From the NCBI RefSeq assembly GCF_900110855.1, contig NZ_FOFA01000012.1:50021-114020 (forward strand): a stretch of 64,000 nt of DNA, written 5' to 3'. The DNA is from Microlunatus flavus. GTDB lineage: Bacteria > Actinomycetota > Actinomycetes > Propionibacteriales > Propionibacteriaceae. The translations under genes and the position numbers were made by a program. Of this stretch, positions 54,101 to 61,226 are shown piece after piece (the first letter of the stretch is position 1; the number at the start of each line of letters is the position of its first letter). The notes under the pieces were generated by a model. That model did not search any database. It had not been told where the DNA came from and saw nothing but the letters and a program-made list of their open reading frames with translations.

Positions 54101-57100
54101 CAGGTGCCGTACTCCCGCATCACCGTGGTGCACCCGCGCGGCGACTCGGCCGACGACGTCTACCCGACCGGCGCCGACACGGCGAGCTCGGGCACGCTCG
54201 TCCGCACCGACGACGAGATCCGCTGGACCGGCGACATCGCCGTCGGCGGCAGCGTCCGCGTCGACATCACCCGCGTGGTCCGCGACCCCGACCCCGGCAA
54301 CCACGTGATCACCGCGACCATCACGTCCGACGCCCCCGGCAACAACTGCCTGCCCGGCAGCGGCGACCCGCGCTGCACGTTCCGCATCCCGGTGCTCGAG
54401 CCGGGGCTGACCATCACCAAGAGCGTCGACACGAGCTTCGTCGTGCCCGGCGGGACGGCCCGCTGGACGCTCACCGTCGCCAACACCGGCGAGACCCCCC
54501 AGACCGGCGCCACGGTGGTGGACAACCTCGCCGGGGTCCTGGACGACGCGACGTTCCCGGGCGACGCGACCGCCAGCCGCGGCACCCTCGACGCGGACGG
54601 GTCGACCCTGACGTGGACCGGCGACCTGGAGGTCGGGGCCAGCGCCACCATCACCTACTCCGTCGTGGCCAGCGACCCGGGCACCGGCGACAAGGCCATG
54701 GTGAACACGGTCTCCTCGAGCGCCGCGGGCTCGAGCTGCCCCCCGGGCGGCGCCAGCGCGGCCTGCCGCGTGACGGTCCCGGTCCGGACGCCGGCGCTGA
54801 CGATCACGAAGACCTCCGACGTCCCCTACGCCACCGAGGGTGGCGACGTCGTCTACACCGTCACCGTCGCCAACACCGGCCAGACCACCTACCCTGCAGC
54901 GTCGTTCTCCGACTCCCTGGCCGGGGTGCTCACCGACGCGACGTACGCCGGCGACGCGCGGGCCTCGTCGGGCACGGTCGGCTGGACGTCGCCGACGCTC
55001 ACCTGGTCGGGCCGGCTCGCGCCGGGCGAGTCGGCCACCGTCACCTACCGGGTGCTCGTCGCCAGCCCGAACAGCGGGACGGCGCTGCGCAACACGGTCG
55101 TGTCCCCCGACGCCGGGAGCAACTGCGCGACGAGCAGCACCGACGCCCGCTGCACGTCGACGGTCAGCCTGGTGCCGACCGTGGCCCTCACCGTCGCCAA
55201 GCGGGCCGACGCCGCGTACGCCGTGCCGGGCGGGAAGCTGACCTACACCCTCACCGCGACCAACTCGAGCGCCCGCACGATCGAGACGGCGACCGTGACC
55301 GACCCGCTCGGGGACGTGCTCGACGACGCCGCGTACGACGGCGACGTGACGGCCAGCACGGGGACGGCGACCTTCGACGGGTCGGCGGTGCGGTGGTCGG
55401 GCAGCCTGCCCACCGACGGCAGCGTGACCCTCACCTACTCGGTCACCGTGAGCGCCGGGATCACCGGCAACCAGCTCCTCGCCGATCACGTGGTCTCCAC
55501 CACGAACCGCTCCAGCACGAACTGCGTCCCCGGCAGCACCGACGCCCGCTGCACCACCGCCCTGGCGGTCGCCCGCCTCCAGATCGCCCAGGCCTACACC
55601 GAGACCAGCACGACGCCGGGGTCCCTGGTGCACCTGCGGGCCACCTTCACCAACACCGGCCGGTACCCCTACACCGGCGTCACCGTGCTCAGCCCCTCCG
55701 CCGGGACCGTCGACGACGCGGACCCCACCGGCGACCAGACCGCGACCAGCGGCACGCTCGCGCTCACGTCGAGCGGGATCAGCTGGACCGGCAACCTCGA
55801 CGTCGGGCAGACGGTGACCGTCACCGGCACGCTCACCGTCCGCGACCCCGACCAGGGCGACCGGCTCCTCACCGGCACCCTGGTGACGGACGCGCCGGGC
55901 AGCAGCTGCGGCGCGGGCAGCACCGACCCGGCCTGCACCGCGCGCCTGCCGGTGCTGCTGCCGGCGCTCAGCATCACCAAGACCGCCGACGCCACCTCCG
56001 TCACGCCCGGCGGGACCGCGCGCTTCACCATCACGGTCGCCAACACCGGCGAGACCGCGTACGCCGGCGCGAGCGTCACCGACAGCCTGGTCGGCGTCCT
56101 CGACGACGCGGCGTACGCGGGCGGCGCCACGGCCACCGGCGGCACGCTCGCCTACACGGCGCCCGACCTCACCTGGACGGGTGACCTGGCGGTCGGCGCC
56201 TCGGTCACCATCACCTACGCCGTGACCGCGAACCGTCCGGCGAACGGCGACAAGACGATGGTCAACACGGTGAGCAGCGACGCACCGGGCTCGACGTGCC
56301 CCCCGGGCGGCGGCGGCGCGGCCTGCCGCTCCATGGTCTCCGTGCTCACCCCGGCCCTGACCCTCGAGGCGAGCACCAGCCGGACGACCGCGAGCCCCGG
56401 CGACACCGTCACCTACACCTACGTCGCGACCAACACCGGCCAGACGACCTACCGGGCGGCGAGCTTCACCGCACCGCTGGCCGGGCTCCTCGACGACGCG
56501 GCGGTCGGCCCGGCGAGCGCGACCCGCGGGACCGTCACCCGGACCGCGTCCGCCCTGACCTGGACCGGCGGCCTCGCCCCCGGCGAGTCCGCCACCGTGA
56601 CCCTCGACGTGGTCGTCGCCGACCCGGTCACCGGCGACTTCCGGCTCGACCAGACCCTCGTCTCGACCAACCAGGGCTCCACCTGCCCGCCGGCCGGCGG
56701 CGGCCCGGCGTGCACCACGGACGTGGCCCTGCGCGGGCTGCGGATCACGAACGCCGCGGACGTGGCGACGACGCAGCCCCGGGGCGTCGTGACCTTCACC
56801 GGCGTGTTCACGAACACGGGACAGGTGCCGTACTACGGGCTCACGGTCGACGACAGCTTCGTGGGCACGGGCGACGACGCCGTCTACGGGGGCGACGCGA
56901 CGGCCACCTCGGGCTCGCTGGTGGCCGTCCCGGGCTCGGGCATCATCAGCTGGACCGGCGACCTCCCCGTCGGCGCCAGCGTCACGGTCACCGGCACGGT
57001 GACGGTCCGCGACCCCGACCGCGCCGACCACCGCCTCGTGACCGTGCTCAGCACGGCGGCCTCCGCCAGCAACTGCGCCGTCGGCTCGAGCGACCCCGTG

Positions 57101-59866
57101 TGCCGCACCGACGTCCGCGTCCTCGAGCCCGGGCTCGACGTCCGCACGACCGCGGACACCGCGACCGTCTCCCCCGGCGGCCGCGTCGCCTACACGCTCA
57201 CCCTGGTCAACACCGGCGAGACCGACCAGGTCGGGGTCGAGGTCGACCAGGCCCTCGGCGGCGTCCTCGACGAGGCCACCTTCGACGCCGACGCCACGGC
57301 CGGCGGCGGCACCGCGACCCTGGACGGGACCACGCTGCGCTGGGCCGGCGACGTGCCCCGCGGGCAGACCGTGACGGTGACGTTCAGCGTCACGGTCAGC
57401 TCACCCGCGCTCGGCGACAAGCTGCTCGTCACCCGGGCCACGTCGGACGCCGTCGGCAGCACCTGTCCCGTCCGCGGCACCCCGGCGGCCGCCTGCACCA
57501 GCACCGTGCGGATCCTGGTGCCGGCCTTCGCCACGAGCATCAGCGCGGACCGCACCAGCACCACGCCGGGCGGCGTCGTGACCTGGACGGTGGCGCTGGC
57601 CAACACCGGCGAGACCGACGCCGGCGGCGCCGTCGTCGACGTGCTGCTGGCCGACGTGCTCGACGACGCCACGTACGCCGGCGACGCCGTCACCAGCAGC
57701 GGCGGCGTGGCCCTCGCCGGGAGCACGCTGACCTGGACCGGCGACCTCCCCGTCGGCGCCTCCGCCACCGTCACGTTCAGCACGACGGCCACCAGCCCGC
57801 CCACGGGCGACCGGCACCTGGTCGCAGCGCTCGACACCCGTGTGCCCGGCGGCAGCTGCGGCTCGGGCACGGGTGCGCCCGGCTGCAGCGCCACGGTCGA
57901 CGTGCTCCTGCCCGGACTGACCGTGACCACCGCGGCGAGCGCAGCCAGCGCGACCCCGGGCGACGAGGTCCGCCTGACGATCACCGTCACGAACAGCGGC
58001 GAGACGGCGTACCCCGCGGCCACGGTGACCACCGCGCTCGCGGACGTGCTCGACGACGCCCGCGTCAGCGGGACGCCCAGCGCGTCGACGGGCAGCGTCG
58101 CCCTCGCCGGCACCGACCTGGTCTGGAGCGGCGGCCTCGCCGTCGGCGCCACCGCGACCATCACGGTCACGGTCGTCGTCGAACCCGCCTCGGCGCTCGG
58201 CGACCACCGCCTGGTCGCCACGGCGGTCTCGGACGACGCCGGCAGCAGCTGCCCGGCCGGCGGGAGCGACGGCCTCTGCGGCGTGTCGGTCGCCGTGCTG
58301 GTGCCGAGCCTGGCCGTGCGGACCTCCGCCGACCGCCCCACCACCACCCCGGGCGGCGTCGTCACCTGGACCACCACCATCACCAACGACGGCGAGACCG
58401 CGCAGGACGACGTCACGGTGAGCACCTCGCTCGCGGGGCTGCTCGCGGAGGCCACGTACGCCGGTGACGCCCGCGTCACCGGCGGCGGCACCCTCGCCTA
58501 CGACGCGCCGTCCCTGACGTGGACCGGCAGCCTGGGTGTCGGTGCCGGCGTGAGCATCACCTACTCCGTCGGCGTGAACAGCCCGGCGACCGGTGACCGG
58601 GAGCTGAGCACGAGCGTCGTGTCGTCCGCGCCGGGCAGCACCTGCCCGCCCGCGGGCACGGCGGCGGGGTGCAGCGCGAAAGTCCAGGTGCTCGTGCCGG
58701 CGCTGCAGATCACCAAGGCGGCGAGCACGAGCAGCGTCGTCGCGGGCGGCACCGTGCAGTACACGGTCACGGTCGTGAACACGGGCCAGACCGCGTACGC
58801 CCCGGCGACGTTCCGCGACGACCTGGCCGGCGTGCTCGACGACGCCACCGACGCCGGGGACGCGACGGCGACCAGCGGCACGGTCGAGCGCACGGGCGAC
58901 ACCCTCGTCTGGAGCGGGCCGCTCGCGGTCGGTGCCCGGGCGACGATCACGTACTCCGTCGTGACGACCTTCCCGGCGAACGGCGACCACGTGCTCCGCA
59001 ACACCGCGGTCTCGGAGTCGCCGGGCTCGAGCTGCGTGCCGGGCACGACCCGGGCCCGCTGCCGGAGCACCGTGGACGTCCTGGTCCCGGCGCTCGACAT
59101 CAGCAAGACCGCCAGCGCGACGTCGGTGGTCGCGGGCGGGAGCCTCGGCTACACCGTCACCGCGACGAACACGGGCCAGGCCGACTACGCCTCGGCCTCC
59201 TTCTCCGACGACCTCGCCGGGGTGCTCGACGACGCCCGCTACGCCGGCGACGCCGGTGGCACCGGCGGTTCGGTCGCGTACGCGGACGGGGTCCTGACCT
59301 GGACCGGGCCCCTCGCCCGCGGCGCGACGGTGGTGCTGACGTACACGGTCGCCGTCGACCCGGCCGACCGCGGCGATCGGCGGCTGGTCAACACGGTCAC
59401 CTCCCCGACGCTCGGCAGCACCTGCCCCGCCGACGCCCCGGCGCCGGGCTGCCGCACCACGACCGGGGTCGACGCGGACGTGCTGACCCTGTCGGGCGTG
59501 ACCCCCTCGTTCCGCCTGACCGGGCTGCCCGGTGACACCGTCCAGCAGGACGAGGCCGTGAACCTCACGGTGACCACCAACAGCGTCGGCGGCTACTCCG
59601 TGTCCGTCCAGGCGGCCGCGGACCGGCTCACCGCTCCCGGGACCCGCGACACCATCCCGGTGCAGCGGCTCGGCGTCCGGCCCAGCGGCGACGGCGCCGC
59701 ACCGTTCACCCCGGTCGACCCCGACCAGGCCGTCCAGGTCCACACGCAGGACCGTCCGTCCGCGCCCGGCGGGGACGCCGTCAGCAACGACTACCGCGTG
59801 GACATCCCGTTCGTCGACGCGGCCGAGTACGGCACCACCCTCGAGTACGTGGCCACCGCCCGGTGA
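48185..59866 (+). CDS. Giant secreted multidomain surface protein with 21 DUF11-type repeats
   Basis: The 3893-aa protein has a signal peptide (residues 1-40), an L-type lectin-like domain (about 41-350; GGGADGMSFVLAAVD, YLGVGLDVYGNYS), a DUF11-like segment (about 355-480), an IPT/TIG domain (about 485-580), two Fn3 domains (about 585-775), three putative-Ig domains (about 776-1036; GEVGVAY repeats), then 21 repeats of about 130 residues (1037-3760) and a C-terminal domain homologous to the small secreted protein (about 3765-3893). Each repeat follows the pattern NTGxTxY...GVLDDAxYxGD...LTWTGxLxVGAxATxT and ends with a Cys pair usually spaced by seven to nine residues. No LPxTG or membrane tail is seen. 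A long adhesive fibre is the likely role. Confidence 0.88.
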   Translation: MGDASLRVRPRSGRPLVLLLCVALLGGMLAVVAPVRAMAAGTVLFQNGFHNRTVDGTGAATKPALISGSTNTACLSASGNTSTPPLLSCTSATDAQGSGKLRLTAAAGSQLGGVYGATSFPTSSGLDVTFNAYQYGGGGADGMSFVLAAVDPTNPAPPTTIGQGGGSLGYSPNGGVAGLPNAYLGVGLDVYGNYSAPDWQGTGCTSRTNITASVPGAVVVRGPGNGTVGYCGLSTSYAGTTASRVTLRATTRSASVVPVQVLINPGTTTFTSDTGQTVAAGTYKVIFTPVGSTTKNIQSGTLPTVPTSLYSSSTWLNANGYPKQLAFGFIGSTGGVTDYHEADEVKVVTFNAVAQLAVTSTSYVAPTPATGEPVSYVVTPSVQSGVDVNRPVTMTQTVPAGVTPLGAYGSGWTCAKPTGQTITCTTTASAFTNGTTLPAITVVAVVTGSGVTASTVQNGSTSAVSSENANPASATVTTPGTLPTAPSGLTLSPTSGATTGGGTVTISGTNVSGATAIEIGTTAEQQAGTPVVLLPCSATVTTACFTVSGGSLVVSSWPARSAPAAVGVRVVTLGVQGSATYTYAARPATPTAPSATAGTTSATVTWTAPDPNGSPVTGYVVTPYLGGVAQTPVTVDGSSTTRTVTGLTAGGSYTFTVAATNAYGTSAASPASSAVVPYTLPDAPTVTAVSAGTSSATLTWTAPSGTGFTPLTGYVVTPYVGTVAQTPTTFSGTTTTRTVTGLTPGTAYTFRVAAVNAAGTGPASASSAAVTPNASPSLTFAAPPSGEVGVAYSRQLTVNDGTGPYTWSVSAGALPAGLTLNTTTGLLSGTPTAAGTASFTVQVTDASGQSATRAVNLVVAARPTLTFTPASGEVGVAYDQSPTLSGGTAPFTWSVTAGSLPPGVSLDPATGALRGTPTTAGSYSVTVQVSDAFAQTASRTVGVVVAAQPTLGVGSSTSPQVGVAYSNTFPVTGGTGPYTWSVSAGSLPAGLALAAGTGALTGTPTTAGAYSATITVVDAFGQTASRTFAGTVAPGPLVITKTANASSTVAGGTATFTTTVANTGPASSDVSLTDPLAGVLDDATYNGDARATVGTVSYASPTLTWTGTLAPGATATITYSVRVANPVRGDQVLAGTVTSGTLGTNCASGSTDARCTATVTVSGLGIVKTANVASTTPGSPVRFTVTATNTGRTAFVGATFTDDLTGVLDDAAYGGDARASSGSVSFAGSALTWTGNLAAGAAVTLTYTVTVSDPDPGDRTLRGTVTSPTAGSVCPGSGPAASCTAAVTVLVPALSITDAAAVSTTTPGSAVPHTVTIANTGQTAYAGTAVAIALAGALDDAAYAGDASASSGGVGYDADGGTLTWTGDLAVGATATVTFTLTVANPDSGDRSLSTTASSTAAGSTCPPGSTRTACTSRVAVRVPALSITKTSDVSSTTPGSVVRWTVLVANTGQTPYTGAGLTDPLEGVLDDATFGGDLAATTGTARLDGAAVRWSGDLAVGATATVTYSVTVADPDAGDRSLTGTVVSTTPFATCAPGSADPRCTSTVPVLVPGLRLAVTTDVASTIPGAPVRYTVTATNTGQTAYTGVPVSVDLSGALDDAAYDNDFSASAGSLAAPANGALVWTLDLPVGASATATGSLTVRDPDPADRSLVVTAVSAAPGSACPTASADPACTSTVPVLLPGLTLTKTASVTTVQPGQPVTYTITATNDGQSVQQAASLTDPLAAVLTDATFDGTVTASTGTASYADGTVAWTGRLEPGQSATVAYTVVVRDPDPGDKLLLNTVVSSAPGSNCRSGSGDARCTSVVRVLVPQLTLAVTADHATTVPGALVGFTATLTNSGGTTYAGTTVEGALGALLDDAVLVGDVSSSSGAATVSGGVLRWSGSLAPGARATVTFSARVNAADVGDDLLTVALTSSASGSTCAAGGSDPRCRVTVPVARLVIERQAQETTATPGSTIHIPAVYTNTGQVPYSRITVVHPRGDSADDVYPTGADTASSGTLVRTDDEIRWTGDIAVGGSVRVDITRVVRDPDPGNHVITATITSDAPGNNCLPGSGDPRCTFRIPVLEPGLTITKSVDTSFVVPGGTARWTLTVANTGETPQTGATVVDNLAGVLDDATFPGDATASRGTLDADGSTLTWTGDLEVGASATITYSVVASDPGTGDKAMVNTVSSSAAGSSCPPGGASAACRVTVPVRTPALTITKTSDVPYATEGGDVVYTVTVANTGQTTYPAASFSDSLAGVLTDATYAGDARASSGTVGWTSPTLTWSGRLAPGESATVTYRVLVASPNSGTALRNTVVSPDAGSNCATSSTDARCTSTVSLVPTVALTVAKRADAAYAVPGGKLTYTLTATNSSARTIETATVTDPLGDVLDDAAYDGDVTASTGTATFDGSAVRWSGSLPTDGSVTLTYSVTVSAGITGNQLLADHVVSTTNRSSTNCVPGSTDARCTTALAVARLQIAQAYTETSTTPGSLVHLRATFTNTGRYPYTGVTVLSPSAGTVDDADPTGDQTATSGTLALTSSGISWTGNLDVGQTVTVTGTLTVRDPDQGDRLLTGTLVTDAPGSSCGAGSTDPACTARLPVLLPALSITKTADATSVTPGGTARFTITVANTGETAYAGASVTDSLVGVLDDAAYAGGATATGGTLAYTAPDLTWTGDLAVGASVTITYAVTANRPANGDKTMVNTVSSDAPGSTCPPGGGGAACRSMVSVLTPALTLEASTSRTTASPGDTVTYTYVATNTGQTTYRAASFTAPLAGLLDDAAVGPASATRGTVTRTASALTWTGGLAPGESATVTLDVVVADPVTGDFRLDQTLVSTNQGSTCPPAGGGPACTTDVALRGLRITNAADVATTQPRGVVTFTGVFTNTGQVPYYGLTVDDSFVGTGDDAVYGGDATATSGSLVAVPGSGIISWTGDLPVGASVTVTGTVTVRDPDRADHRLVTVLSTAASASNCAVGSSDPVCRTDVRVLEPGLDVRTTADTATVSPGGRVAYTLTLVNTGETDQVGVEVDQALGGVLDEATFDADATAGGGTATLDGTTLRWAGDVPRGQTVTVTFSVTVSSPALGDKLLVTRATSDAVGSTCPVRGTPAAACTSTVRILVPAFATSISADRTSTTPGGVVTWTVALANTGETDAGGAVVDVLLADVLDDATYAGDAVTSSGGVALAGSTLTWTGDLPVGASATVTFSTTATSPPTGDRHLVAALDTRVPGGSCGSGTGAPGCSATVDVLLPGLTVTTAASAASATPGDEVRLTITVTNSGETAYPAATVTTALADVLDDARVSGTPSASTGSVALAGTDLVWSGGLAVGATATITVTVVVEPASALGDHRLVATAVSDDAGSSCPAGGSDGLCGVSVAVLVPSLAVRTSADRPTTTPGGVVTWTTTITNDGETAQDDVTVSTSLAGLLAEATYAGDARVTGGGTLAYDAPSLTWTGSLGVGAGVSITYSVGVNSPATGDRELSTSVVSSAPGSTCPPAGTAAGCSAKVQVLVPALQITKAASTSSVVAGGTVQYTVTVVNTGQTAYAPATFRDDLAGVLDDATDAGDATATSGTVERTGDTLVWSGPLAVGARATITYSVVTTFPANGDHVLRNTAVSESPGSSCVPGTTRARCRSTVDVLVPALDISKTASATSVVAGGSLGYTVTATNTGQADYASASFSDDLAGVLDDARYAGDAGGTGGSVAYADGVLTWTGPLARGATVVLTYTVAVDPADRGDRRLVNTVTSPTLGSTCPADAPAPGCRTTTGVDADVLTLSGVTPSFRLTGLPGDTVQQDEAVNLTVTTNSVGGYSVSVQAAADRLTAPGTRDTIPVQRLGVRPSGDGAAPFTPVDPDQAVQVHTQDRPSAPGGDAVSNDYRVDIPFVDAAEYGTTLEYVATAR

Positions 59867-59895
59867 CCGCTGCCTCACGGAGTCCAAGGAGACGC

Positions 59896-60585
59896 ATGAC
59901 GACCGCACGACGACCGCTCGCCCGGAGCCTGACCCTCGTCGCTGCGGCCGTGCTGGGCCTGCTCGGCGTGGCCGGCACCGGCGCGTCGGCGAGCGCCGAC
60001 GCGAGCACGCCCCAGCTGAGCATCGCCGTGGACGACGGGCGGACCGAGGTCGAGGGCGGCGCAGAGCTGGGGTACCGCCTGACCCTCACCAACCTCGGCG
60101 GCAGCCGCGTGCGGGACCTGACCGTCACCCAGACCCTCCCGCCGAGGACGACGCTCGCCTCGTCGAGCAAGGGCGGCGCCAGGACGGCGGACGGGGTCCG
60201 GTGGACGGTCGAGGTGCCTGCCGGCGGCAGCGTCACGCTGCGGAGCTCGGTCGCGCTCGCCGACGACCTGCCCGCGGACCTGCTCCGCCTGGCCACCGTG
60301 GTCTGCGCCCGGACCGCGCCGAAGGCCGCGCCCACCGTCTGCGCCTCCGACTCCGACCAGCTCCCCGCCGGGGCGACGGCCGCCGAGCAGCAGCAGCGGC
60401 TGGACGCCCCGGCGGCGTCGAGCCGGCCGTCCTGGCTGCTGCCCGTCGGTCTCGGCGCGGTGGCCGTCCTGCTGGTCACGGTCCTGGTGCCGGTCGTCGC
60501 ACGGCTCCGCGCCGGGCGGCCGAGCGGTCGGCGGGCCCACGGTTCGGAGACCACGGTCGGAACGGGTCCGGGCGCGGACGGCTGA
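59896..60585 (+). CDS. Membrane-anchored single DUF11-type protein
   Basis: The 229-aa protein has a signal peptide (about residues 1-36), one DUF11-like domain (LSIAVDDGRTEVEGGAELGY; LTLTNLGGSRVRDLTVTQTLP), a linker (AEQQQRLDAPAASSRPS) and a C-terminal membrane helix (WLLPVGLGAVAVLLVTVLVP) with a basic tail. ATG at 59896 has AAGGAGA five bases upstream and is preferred over the GTG at 59863, which overlaps the giant's stop. It resembles one repeat of the giant fused to an anchor and is probably its membrane partner. Confidence 0.8.
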   Translation: MTTARRPLARSLTLVAAAVLGLLGVAGTGASASADASTPQLSIAVDDGRTEVEGGAELGYRLTLTNLGGSRVRDLTVTQTLPPRTTLASSSKGGARTADGVRWTVEVPAGGSVTLRSSVALADDLPADLLRLATVVCARTAPKAAPTVCASDSDQLPAGATAAEQQQRLDAPAASSRPSWLLPVGLGAVAVLLVTVLVPVVARLRAGRPSGRRAHGSETTVGTGPGADG

Positions 60586-60625
60586 GCAGGTGCTCGCCTA
60601 GGCTGCCCGACCAGGAGGTGGTGGG

Positions 60626-61117
60626 ATGGTCCGGGCGGTCACCCGCGAGACCCTCGGTGCGTGGCTGCTCAAGGGCAACCCGGCCGTGTGGGACGTCCGG
60701 CGCTTCCTCGCCGACGGGCACCGGGAGATCACCTCGTGGTCCGTGCGCACCGGCTACCGCAGCGCGCTGATGCGGCCCGGCGACCGGATGGTGCTGTGGA
60801 TGTCGGGCCCCGGGACGGGCGGGATCGTCCGTGGGATCTGGGGCCTCGGGCACGTCACGGCCGAGGCCGAGCCCTGGACCGACGACGAACGCGGGTGGTG
60901 GCTCGACGACGACGCGCGCCGGGCGCTGCACGCCAGGGTGGAGGTGCACGTCCCGCTGCTCGACGACCCGCTGCCCGCCGCGGAGCTCCGTGCGGCGGGC
61001 GTCACCGACCTCGAGGTGCAGCGCGTCGCCCAGGGCTCGAACCCCTCGTGGATCTCGCGCGACCAGCTCGCCGCGCTGGAGCCCCTGCTCCCGCCGTGGC
61101 CCGCTCCCCCGTCCTGA
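60626..61117 (+). CDS. EVE-like (PUA superfamily) domain protein
   Basis: The 163-aa protein matches the EVE fold: LKGNPAVWDVRRFLADGHRE, TSWSVRTGYRSALMRPGDRMVLWMSG (in part) and GIWGLGHV. EVE domains bind modified bases in nucleic acids. ATG at 60626 follows AGGAGGTGGTGG. It is separate in function from the surface genes upstream. Confidence 0.8.
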   Translation: MVRAVTRETLGAWLLKGNPAVWDVRRFLADGHREITSWSVRTGYRSALMRPGDRMVLWMSGPGTGGIVRGIWGLGHVTAEAEPWTDDERGWWLDDDARRALHARVEVHVPLLDDPLPAAELRAAGVTDLEVQRVAQGSNPSWISRDQLAALEPLLPPWPAPPS

Positions 61118-61226
61118 CCCCTCTGGTCTTCCTCTCCCGCGCCGCTCCTCCCCGGAAGCGGCCGCCCCGAGGCGGCCGACCGTGGATCGCACGGCGGGAG
61201 TGCCACGTGCGGAAGAGGCCGCCAGG

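Noticed and set aside
50624..57031. 2135-codon open frame on the minus strand inside the giant gene
   Set aside because: It is antisense to the DUF11 repeats, with composition dominated by Gly, Arg, Val and Asp, no domain, and follows from GC-rich third positions repeated 21 times. The plus-strand frame has recognisable domains throughout.
48417..58467. Long plus-strand frames overlapping the giant gene in other frames
   Set aside because: They are Arg/His/Asp-rich shadows of the repeats without ribosome sites or domains.
51294..59460. Regular spacing of about 390 bases that could suggest a satellite or CRISPR-like array
   Set aside because: The units are divergent, in frame and coding; there are no short identical repeats with unique spacers.
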